Source: Oscarella lobularis
Lineage: Eukaryota > Porifera > Homoscleromorpha > Homosclerophorida > Oscarellidae
Reading direction: 5' to 3'
NCBI RefSeq assembly: GCF_947507565.1
Contig: NC_089193.1
Span: 1,608,325-1,672,324, forward strand
Length of the DNA: 64,000 nt
Part shown: piece by piece, positions 10,390-19,411 of the stretch
How the letters are laid out: every line of letters starts with the position of its first letter
How positions within the stretch are numbered: position 1 is the stretch's first letter
Position numbers and translations under genes: made by a program
Notes under the pieces: model-generated
The model's database searches: none
Told to the model about the DNA's origin: nothing
The model's input: the letters and a program-made list of their open reading frames with translations, nothing else

Positions 10390-13300
10390 TCATTCTATTG
10401 AAAAAATGTCATCGAAGTGCCTAAGGAAGAATTTTAGACAGCGTATGGACGATCTCGTTTCCATGCCGGGAAATACGGACAGGCCGCAGGAAACGGCGAT
10501 GGCGTCCGTCGTCATTTTCGTCTCGCTGCTATGCTCCTCCACTTTCTTCAACACCCCAATAACCGATTTCAATATTGCACGATTCTGAGCCGATTCCGCG
10601 ACTAGAACACTTTGGACTTCATCGCAGAAATCTCGCTCCGACTTCTGAACGAGTCTAGCCAAGGCGACAGCCTGTTCCGACGCGAGACAGCCGCGTTCAC
10701 GCAAGTGCAATTTCAGCAGACCGGCGACGACGTTGGGATTCAATTCGGTTGCAATTTCCTTCGCCAGAAATTCCCGAAGACCGCGATTCTGCCCCTTCGA
10801 CGTCTCATAAGCGAGAAAACCGGCGTGCAATTGCTGAACCCGTCGCATATCGCCGGATATACGAAAGAGCCCCTCTTCTCTCAAAGCCATCGGCTTGCAC
10901 AAATACTCAACGCAACAGCGAATCAAAAAAGGCGTCTCGTCGTCCGAATTGTCGAGCGGCGGCAACGGCGATTGCACGGGAAACTCCTCGCCGTCGAACG
11001 TGTACGGCCACGGCTGGAGAACGGGCTGGGATATGTTCTGCGCCATGGAAACGTCGTCGCGACCGGTGACGGTTTTGATGAGCTGACGACCGCGCTGGAT
11101 GAGCGCGTGACGCAGGTCGAGCATCGACGAGACGGACGCTTCGTCGGCTCGCGTCGACATCGATCGTTCGACGTCGCGTAGGACGTCCGCCGGACTGGGA
11201 TCGTTTCGTTGAAGCGGCGGCGTCGACGGCGTTTTGGCGTGCATTCCCAGTGCCGCCGCCGATGGGAAGCATTTGATGATTTCGTATTGGACTTTTCGCG
11301 CGTGAATCTTCGCCGCTTCGTCGTCCATGAGGAATTCTTCGAAGATGTAGGGACGGGGAATGAGGATGTTGTCCGTCGGCATGTGACAGGCGACGAAATC
11401 GGCGACGTATTGCTTCGCGTCAACGTCGAGCGGAAGCCAATCGCTTAGAGCGGCGAACGACGGAGCCAGCTTCACGATAAGGAAGATAATAATATTAATA
11501 TTATAAAAAAATTCCGCCTCCTCTGTTTACCTCTTTAGCCATGGTTTTTTCGTTGTACTGTCGAAGATTCTTCAGTGTCGTCGAGACCACTTTGACAATG
11601 TTCTCTCCGAGTTGGTACATGTTAGCCAATACTTGAGGCATGCGTTCGAAGTAGTGAGCGTGCTGGACGACGTTGGCTGACGAGACTTCAGACAGATAAG
11701 CCATTTTCATCTGCAGCACAATAATTGAGTAAAGGACTCCGCCGGCAGGCGGTGTATATATTCCGGCGGGCGTGTACGTACTCCCCGGAGGCGGTGTATA
11801 TATTCCGGCAGGCGTGTACGTACTCCGCCGGCAGGCGGTGTATATATTCCGGCAGGCGTGTACGTACTCCGCCGGAAGGCGGTGTATATATTCCGGCAAG
11901 CGGTGTATATATACCGGCAAGCGGCGTACGTACTCCGCCGGCATGCGGTGTATATATACCGGCAAGCGGCGTACGTACTCCGCCGGAAGGCGGTGTATAT
12001 ATTCCGGCAAGCGGTGTATATATACCGGCAAGCGGTGTACGTACTCCGCCGGCAGGCGGTGTATATATTCCGGCAAGCGGTGTATATATTCCGGCAAGCG
12101 GTGTACGTACTCCGCCGGCAGGCGGTGTATATATTCCGGCAAGCGCTGTATATATTCCGGCAAGCGGTGTACGTACTCCGCCGGCAGGCGGTGTATATAT
12201 TCCGGCAAGCGGGGTATATATTCCGGAAGGAGTGTACGTACTCCGCCGGCAAGCGGTGTATATATTCCGGAGGGAGTGTACGTACTCCGCCGGCAGGCGG
12301 TGTATATATTCCGGAGGGAGTGTACGTACTCCGCCGGCAGGCGGTGTATATATTCCGGAGGGAGTGTACGTACTCCGCCGGCAGGCGGTGTATATATTCC
12401 GGCAAGCGGTGTACGTACTCCGCCGGCAGGCGGTGTATATATTCCGGCAAGCGGTGTATATATACCGGCAAGCAGTGTACGTACTCCGCCGGCAGGCGGT
12501 GTATATATTCCGGCAAGCGGTGTATATATTCCGGAGGGAGTGTACGTACTCCGCCGGCAGGCGGTGTATATATTCCGGCAAGCGGTGTACGTACTCCGCC
12601 GGCAGGCGGTGTATATATTCCGGCAAGCGGTGTATATATACCGGCAAGCGGTGTACGTACTCCGCCGGCAGGCGGTGTATATATTCCGGCAAGCGGTGTA
12701 TATATACCGGCAAGCGGCGTACGTACTCCGCCGGCAGGCGGTGTAGATATTCCGGCAAGCGGTGTATATATACCGGCAAGCGGTGTACGTACTCCGCCGG
12801 CAGGCGGTCTATATATTCCGGCAAGCGGTGTACGTACTCCGCCGGCAGGCGGTGTATATATTCCGGCAAGCGGTGTATATATTCCGGCAGGCGTGTACGT
12901 ACTCCGCCGGCAGGCGGTGTATATATTCCGGCAAGCGGTGTATATATTCCGGAAGGAGTGTACGTACTCCGCCGGCAGGCGGTGTATATATTCCGGCAAG
13001 CGGTGTATATATTCCGGCAAGCGGTGTACGTACTCCGCCGGCAGGCGGTGTATATATTCCGGCAAGCGGTGTATATATTCCGGCAAGCGGTGTACGTACT
13101 CCGCCGGCAGGCGGTGTATATATTCCGGCAAGCGGTGTATATATACCGGCAAGCGGTGTACGTACTCCGCCGGCAGGCGGTGTATATATTCCGGCAAGCG
13201 GTGTACGTACTCCGCCGGCAGGCGGTGTATATATTCCGGCAAGCGGTGTATATATTACGGCAAGCGGAGTACGTACTCCGCCGGCAGGCGGTGTATATAT

Positions 13301-16300
13301 TCCGGCAAGCGGTGTACGTACTCCGCCGGCAGGCGGTGTATATATTCTGGCAAGCGGTGTATATATACCGGCAAGCGGTGTACGTACTCCGCCGGCAGGC
13401 GGTGTATATATTCCGGCAAGCGGTGTACGTACTCCGCCGGCAGGCGGTGTATATATTCCGGCAAGCGGTGTATATATTCCGGCAAGCGGTGTACGTACTC
13501 CGCCGGCAGGCGGTGTATATATTCCGGCAAGCGGTGTACGTACTCCGCCGGAGGGTGGTGTATATATTCCGGCAGGCGGTGTATATATTCCGGCAGGCGT
13601 GTACGTACTCCGCCGGCAGGCAGTGTATATATTCCGGCAAGCGCTGTATATATTCCGGCAAGCGGTGTACGTACTCCGCCGGCAGGCGGTGTATATATTC
13701 CGGCAAGCGCTGTATATATTCCGGCAAGCGGTGTACGTACTCCGCCGGCAGGCGGTGTATATATTCCGGCAAGCGGTGTACGTACTCCGCCGGCAGGCGG
13801 TGTATATATTCCGGCAAGCGCTGTATATATTCCGGCAAGCGGTGTACGTACTCCGCCGGCAGGCGGTGTATATATTCTGGCAAGCGGTGTATATATACCG
13901 GCAAGCGGTGTACGTACTCCGCCGGCAGGCGGTGTATATATTCCGGCAAGCGGTGTATATATACCGGCAAGCGGTGTACGTACTCCGCCGGCAGGCGGTG
14001 TATATATTACGGCAAGCGGTGTACGTACTCCGCCGGCAGGCGGTGTATATATTCTGGCAAGCGGTGTATATATACCGGCAAGCGGTGTACGTACTCCGCC
14101 GGCAGGCGGTGTATATATTCCGGCAGGCGTGTACGTACTCCGCCGGCAGGCGGTGTATATATTCCGGCAAGCGGTGTACGTACTTCGCCGGCAGGCGGAG
14201 TATATATTACGGCAAGCGGTGTACGTACTCCGCCGGCAGGCGGTGTATATATTACGGCATGCGGTGTATATATTACGGCAGGCGTGTACTCCGCCGGCAG
14301 GCGGTGTACGTACTCCGCCGGCAGGCGGTGTATATATTCCGGCAAGCGGTGTATATATTCCGGCATGCGGTGTATATATTCCGGCATGCGGTGTATATAT
14401 TCCGGCATGCGGTGTATATATTCCGGCAAGCGTGTACGTACTCCGCCGGCAGGCGGTGTATATATTACGGCATGCGGTGTATATATTCCGGCAGGCGTGT
14501 ACGTACTCCGCCGGCAGGCGGTGTATATATTACGGCAGGCGTGTACGTATTACGGCAGGCGTGTACGTACTCCGCCGGCAGGGAGAAGGCAAAAGGCATA
14601 GGGAAAAGGCATAGGGAGAAGGCAAAAGGCATAGGGAGAAGGCAAAAGGCAAACGGAGAAGGCAAAAGGCATAGGGAGAAGGCAAAAGGCATAGGGAAAA
14701 GGCATAGGGAGAAGGCAAAAGGCATAGGGAAAAGGCAAAAGGCAAAGGGAGAAGGCAAAAGGCATAGGGAGAAGGCAAAAGGCATAGGGAAAAGGCATAG
14801 GGAGAAGGCAAAAGGCATAGGGAGAAGGCAAAAGGCAAAAGGAGAAAGCAAAAGCCAAAAGGGAGAAAGCAAAAGGCAAAAGGGAGAAGGCAAAAGGCAA
14901 AAGGAGAAAGCAAAAGGCAAAAGGGAGAAAGCAAAAGGCAAAAGGAGAAAGCAAAAGGCAAAAGGCAAAAGGCAAAAGGGAGAAAGCAAAAGGCAAAAGG
15001 GAGAAAGCAAAAGGCAAAAGGGAGAAGGCAAAAGGCAAAAGGGAGAAAGCAAAAGGCAAAAGGGAGAAAGCAAAAGCAGGCAGGCGGTGTATATATTACG
15101 GCAGGCGTGTACGTACTCCGCCGGCAGGCGGAGTATATATTACGGCAAGCGGTGTACGTACTCCGCCGGCAGGCGGTGTATATATTCCGGCATGCGGTGT
15201 ATATATTCCTGCAGGCGTGTACGTACTCCGCCGGCAGGCGTTGTATATATTCCGGCAGGCGGTGTATATATTCCGGCATGCGGTGTATATATTCCGGCAA
15301 GCGTGTACGTACTCCGCCGGCAGGCGGTGTATATATTCCGGCATGCGGTGTATATATTCCGGCAGGCGTGTACGTACTCCGCCGGCAGGCGGTGTATATA
15401 TTCCGGCAGGCGTGTACGTACTCCGCCGGCATGCGGTGTATATATTCCGGCAAGCGTGTACGTACTCCGCCGGCAGGCGGTGTATATATTACGGCAGGCG
15501 GTGTATATATTACGGCAGGCGGTGTATATATTCCGGCAGGCGGTGTATATATTCCGGCATGCGGTGTATATATTCCGGCAAGCGTGTACGTACTCCGCCG
15601 GCAGGCGGGGGCCTTAGACTCTCTCTCTTTACCTCGTTGCATTTCTTGCACGCATTCGTTTCTTTGTCGCGTAGTCTCGTCGCCGAGGGCGCCCAGATGT
15701 CGCCGTGCTCTTTATGAAGAGCCAATAGGACTGACATCCATTCTTGAGCAGCACTATGAATAATCAGAGTATACTATACAAAGAAAAGGTGACATGAATC
15801 AGAGAGGTGCCTGCGGTAGTTTGCTTTTGATTTCTGAAATTTCTGCACAGCCTGATCCATTTCCTTTATAAAGCGTCGTCCCTCTGACACAAGCTAAGTC
15901 ATTGATTAGTATTTCTATTATTGAATTTTTTTTCTTTTAGAGTAGCGCACTTGTTTTCTCGTTCTGTCCAATTCTCCGCCGTCGAACGTCGTGGCCAGCC
16001 GCTTCAAGGCGACTTCCTGCATCGTTTCCAATTCGTGGAGTCGATGCTCGCCCACTTTTGAGCTTATCTGCACCGAAGCGAGCCATCCGCCGCCAAGTCC
16101 TCTAAGAAGTAAGCGTTAAGTTGCTCGATTAGAGGATTGTCCTCCATACAGACCCTGGAAATTGAATCTTGCCCGTTGCCGCTTTTGTCAGTTTCTGCAG
16201 ACCGTGCCCGTAGTCTTTCTCCAGCTGGAGAAACTTTTTCAAGTAGTCGTGCAGTCCCTTTGCAGAACGAACGATCGACTAGCAATAGCAGTGCTCTTTG

Positions 16301-16438
16301 GCTTACTTTGCAGTTCTTTACTAAATCGTCGAGTCTGTCACAGACTACGTCGAATTGCTCCTATTGCAAATGCAAGCAGATAGACACGGCGCTCGCTCGA
16401 TATCTCATTTGTACCCCGATAGAACGTTTCACAGGCAT
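10390..16438 (-). CDS. F-BAR and RhoGAP domain protein
   Basis: Predicted GTPase-activating protein for Rho-family GTPases, brought to curved membrane by an F-BAR domain. Eight exons (16438-16415, 16360-16307, 16278-16154, 16101-15951, 15893-15811, 15753-15633, 11710-11531, 11469-10390) give 605 residues. Residues 1 to about 250 are F-BAR-like (GLHDYLKKFLQLEKDYGHGL; later NVVQHAHYFERMPQVLANMY). The RhoGAP domain spans about 425-600, with the arginine finger in EEGLFRISG (Arg about 449) and NPNVVAGLLKLHLRE. The usual Asn of the NLAVVFGP-type motif appears to be Ala (TTDAIAVSCG). The fifth intron has a GC donor. The sixth intron (15632-11711) consists almost wholly of minisatellite. The domain pair resembles srGAP/ARHGAP4 or fungal Rgd1, but no SH3 is seen and orthology is unclear. 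Confidence 0.85.
11736..14580. repeat. Minisatellite filling an intron of the F-BAR RhoGAP gene, part 1
   Basis: Two unit types alternate irregularly: a 24-bp unit holding GTACGTAC and CCGCCGGCAGGCGG, and a 21-bp unit holding GTGTATATATTCCGG followed by CAAGCG (or a TATATACCGG variant). Units occur as one 24-mer plus one or two 21-mers. Both lengths are multiples of three and lack stop codons in several frames, so reading frames of hundreds of codons run through on both strands; these are not genes. CCGCC/GGCGG can pair as a hairpin and GTACGTAC is self-complementary. By length there are about 125 units (estimate). Confidence 0.95.
14581..15075. repeat. Purine-rich minisatellite block inside the intronic array
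   Basis: Short repeats of AGGGAGAAGGCAAAAGGCAT and shorter AAAGGCAAAAGG-type units occupy about 495 bp. The + strand is almost all purine apart from regular single C and occasional T. The left half is dominated by the CATAGGGA type and the right half by GGCAAAAGGGAGAAAGC. It sits between two blocks of the GTACGTAC/TATATA array and shares no unit with it. Confidence 0.95.
15076..15608. repeat. Minisatellite of the F-BAR RhoGAP intron, part 2
   Basis: The same 24-bp and 21-bp units resume, with more GGCATGCGG and TATATTACGG variants than in part 1. The array ends about 25 bp from the splice donor of the intron (exon end at 15633 on the - strand). At the other end it starts about 25 bp from the acceptor at 11711, so essentially the whole intron is repeat. 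Confidence 0.95.
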
Positions 16439-16542
16439 TGCTCTCTAGAGATCCGGGCGTACTATTCTGACGTGAACAATCTAATCAGATTAATCTCTGA
16501 TCTAATAAGGTGTCATTACGCTCATGCGTACAAGACAGTCTC
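16439..16542. promoter_or_regulatory. Divergent promoter of the F-BAR RhoGAP (-) and secreted-protein copy 1 (+)
   Basis: The two start codons are 104 bp apart on opposite strands. The stretch holds AT-rich ATTAATCTCTGAT and, just before the + strand start, ATTACGCTCATGCGTACAAG. The latter is kept almost unchanged in front of the second copy (19413-19434), so the duplication carried at least the proximal promoter. Confidence 0.45.
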
Positions 16543-17836
16543 ATGAAGGTACTCGTCTTTGTTGTTCTCGCCCTTGCGAGCTACGACGCCGCTTCTGCGG
16601 ACGTCTACAGCGACATGAACGACGATTTCCTCAATCAGTATACGAACAACGTCTACGCGGAGATAGTCGATGTAAACAAAAGTGAGTCGTCGCCCTCCGG
16701 GCGGCCTCGTGCACGCATGCACATTGCAGCTTCTAGAGTGCACTGCGTTTTCTTCTAGATCCTCTCTTTCTCTACGGCGAAGGGCTGACGTTTATGTACG
16801 GCTCGACGAACGAGACGGTCCATGTTTCGACGCCTACTTTTACGTTACTCAAAGACGCTTGCCACGCAGTCGTTGCCACTTATCTAATGCTCCAGTTTGA
16901 GCGAGACAAGAAATTGGTAAGTGAGGAAGGTAGCCGAGGCCCAATTGTTATTTCTAACTGTATCAATATTTAGTCGGCGGATGCAGCAAAAAATCTTTCA
17001 ATGCACGCAAGCCGCGTCAGCGCTTGCATTGAAGATTTATCTCACGGAAAGCAAGACCACTATTTGACTGCGAAGCAAAAGACAGACGCTCTTAAGATGA
17101 TGCAGGATGTGGTTGACTTTATAAGTCAAGCCCTGAAAGCAGGAATGGTGAGCTTATTCTTATTCTTATAATTTATATTTATTTATTTTGATGGTGGTGC
17201 ATAGGTGAATTCCAACGTTCTGCTGGAGTTCTGTCGCAATCAAACGGCTACTATTCAATCATTCACTATGGACGCAACGCAGAGCACTGTGACTGTGATG
17301 CTTGAAGCCGTGAAAACGTGGAAGGAAAAATTGTCCGACTCGGAATGGAAAAATTCCAAAGCAATTTTGCAGACCGTCAAGGTAAGAAAAGATGTCAAAA
17401 GTGCACTTCTCAAAGGCCCAAGTCAACATTTTTTAGTCCGCTCGTCACAATCAGATGGCACTACAAGTGTTCCTCGCCATTTTTAACAATCCCCAAGAAG
17501 GCTTCAATGTGTATCAGATGACGGCAATGAACGGTTCTATTCCACTCTCCGTTCAAGAATTTCAAGTGGGCCGCATCATCGTCAATATGGCACTCGGGTA
17601 AATCAGTGAAATCAAATCATATCCTTCTCTACGTAATGCGGGTTTTTTTTGCTTTCAGCCAAGTGTTCTTCTCAAACCCATGGTCGTTGTTGAGTGACAT
17701 CATGGGCAATTCCACGATGACGTTTATCAAGTCCTTGCAGCAGAACGGTCAGCTTCCCTTTCAACCGACTCCGGGGAAAACGGCTAATGCGCACAATATG
17801 TGGGCTACTGCTGGGTCTGAATGTCCTTACAAGTAA
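16543..17836 (+). CDS. Predicted secreted glycoprotein, copy 1, family not recognised
   Basis: Six exons (16543-16681, 16759-16916, 16974-17147, 17205-17381, 17437-17597, 17659-17836) give 328 residues. A clear signal peptide (MKVLVFVVLALASYDAASA) leads the protein, with no other strong membrane helix. It has NxS/T sites in STNETV, CRNQTA, MNGS and GNST, and four Cys in the mature part. Composition looks mostly helical (DALKMMQDVVDFISQALKAG). The end is uncertain. TACAAGTAA gives a stop at 17836, but AAGTAA may instead be a donor (clearer in copy 2), joined to an acceptor before GGGACC at 17942 for a slightly longer tail. I do not recognise the family. Confidence 0.8.
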
Positions 17837-17993
17837 ATATCTGTGACTATTTCTAACTCGCGTTTTCTATATTTTGGCTGCTGCGGCCATGCTGGCTTTT
17901 TGTCTGCTAAAAGTAACAACGTCTTTCACTTATAACATTAGGGGACCAGCAACACGAAAATAACGCAAGTCCACAGAGGGTGAGTCAAATCAG

Positions 17994-19224
17994 TCAAGCT
18001 AATGAAAACGATTCCTGTTCGAGCGGTTTCTGCATCCATTTACCAAAGCCCTTTGACTTCAGATACGAATAGAGGCCTTGTTTCGCCGTCTGATAAGCGA
18101 CGGCGTTCGCTTTCGTCTCGTCGTACGACCCGTCCGGCCTCGTCGCCGTCATTTTCTCGTACAAATCAGCAAACAAATCAAAAAACGACGACTTGCTCGC
18201 ACGCGACGATCGCCCGTCGAATAGCCGTCCCGTCGTCGCTTGCACGATCTCGACGTCATTGCCGTCGAAATAGCACCAATTCAAACTCGCGTTCGTCGCC
18301 TTGAGTGGCGGCGGTCGCACGCGACTATTCGCTCCGCTGACGGCGGCCAAGAGAGGATGACTGATTCGATACGGCGACGGCAACGAATCGCCGAGTCCAC
18401 CGAGACGACAGCAGACGGCACGAGACAAATGACCGGCGTGATAAAGGGTCCCCAAAACAATCGAACTCAAATAAATCGGGGGCATGAAATGAGCGAGGAG
18501 AGAGCCCTGGAGCCCGAGAACGTTCTATCGAGCCACCTTGTCGCTGCACGACATCGTTCGGAGTCGTTGCCCCGTTACGATGCCGTCCCACGTGAGCGGC
18601 GGCTCGTCGTTGCCGATCGGGATCGTTCCCTCGCCGCCTTCGACTTTCGTTCGAAGGAGACCTTGCGATTTCGGAGTGTCGAGGAAGAGGGAGTGGGCTG
18701 AGGCGGGAAGCGGTGCTGGGTCGTCGGAGCCCGCGCCGAATAGAGCGGAATCGCCGCACGGTGCCGTGCTGATGTAAAGGTGGCATTCGACGTCGCGTTT
18801 AATTTCGAGTTTGTCCTCGTTTCGTTTGAATAGGATCGATTCGCCGTCGTTGACGATGCTATTCACTTCGGCGTAGAGAAATCGCTTGAAGGAGCGTCGG
18901 GCGACGATTTCCGCGTGGCAATCGTTCACCGTTTCGCCGCGCAAACTCAAGTTCTGGCCCGTCGCGCATTGCGTTCCGCTTCCCACGGCGACGACGATGC
19001 CGCCGTCGGGAAGCATCGGCGACGTGACGACGAAACCGGCGATCACTTTCCGTCCTACGTTCGTCGATTCAGCTAAACGCTGAAGCTGATCGAACTTGCA
19101 GTGAACGAGTTCAGCGATGTGGTCCGCCTGCGTGGATCCTCCGCCAGCTGGCGCCGGCACTATCCTTGGACAGAAGAGCCCAAATTCTTTGCAAGCCTTC
19201 TCCGATGCAATGAGTCTAGCGTCC
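17994..19224 (-). pseudogene. Truncated ADAR deaminase fragment with a nonsense mutation
   Basis: This is a copy of ADAR codons 443-851 from the gene at 20896-23451. It lacks the Z-alpha domains, the first two dsRNA-binding domains and most of the third, and has no start. A TGG codon (Trp675 in the intact gene, VARWNVLG) reads TAG here (complement of 18525-18527), within the deaminase domain and just after the SCSDK zinc-ligand motif. Elsewhere the frame is almost intact, so the duplication is recent. It could still be transcribed, and antisense transcription from the intact gene could pair with it. Confidence 0.9.
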
Positions 19225-19411
19225 TAGTAGCCACCGGGGCCCCGGTTCCCGATAACCCATGCATAACCTCCCTAGGGAATTACGGTAGCTATAACCATTG
19301 ATATATATGATTATACGATATAACCAGAGATTAAATAATAACAATTTAATCTCTGATACAACGCCCTGTCGGCGCCTTTGATCCTCCCCCGCATCGGGAT
19401 ATAATGCCGGA
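19225..19411. other. Spacer between the two duplicated blocks, with palindromes
   Basis: These 187 bp have no match elsewhere in the window. They hold the palindrome CCGGGGCCCCGG near 19236-19248 and an exact 12-bp inverted repeat, CAGAGATTAAAT and ATTTAATCTCTG, with a 7-bp loop near 19326-19356. An AT-rich run (ATATATATGATTATACGATATAA) lies between them. No coding potential is seen. It may be the scar of the duplication or a remnant of a small mobile element. Confidence 0.6.

Larger units (their letters stand above)
16515..19224. repeat. Segmental duplication, copy 1 (2.7 kb)
   Basis: This block matches 19412-22124 along its whole length with few differences, in direct orientation. Homology begins at ATTACGCTCATGCGTACAAG and stops abruptly after GTCTAGCGTCC, where copy 1 continues TAGTAGCC and copy 2 continues into ADAR. 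It contains a whole secreted-protein gene and the last 409 codons of ADAR. The abrupt right edge inside the ADAR reading frame shows that copy 2 is the original context for ADAR. Confidence 0.9.

Noticed and set aside
14465-15073. Frames rich in LLPSPFAF-type repeats on the - strand, resembling a hydrophobic protein
   Set aside because: Translation of the purine-rich minisatellite; low complexity, all frames open.
11688-15763. Very long open frames (up to about 950 codons) on both strands with YIHRLPEY- or VYIFRQA-type repeats
   Set aside because: They arise from unit lengths divisible by three without stop codons; several frames on both strands are open at once, and the stretch is an intron of a well-supported gene.
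18240-18786. Arg-rich open frames opposite and beside the ADAR copies (also 21142-21688)
   Set aside because: They are antisense or out-of-frame shadows of the deaminase coding sequence, present in both copies for that reason.
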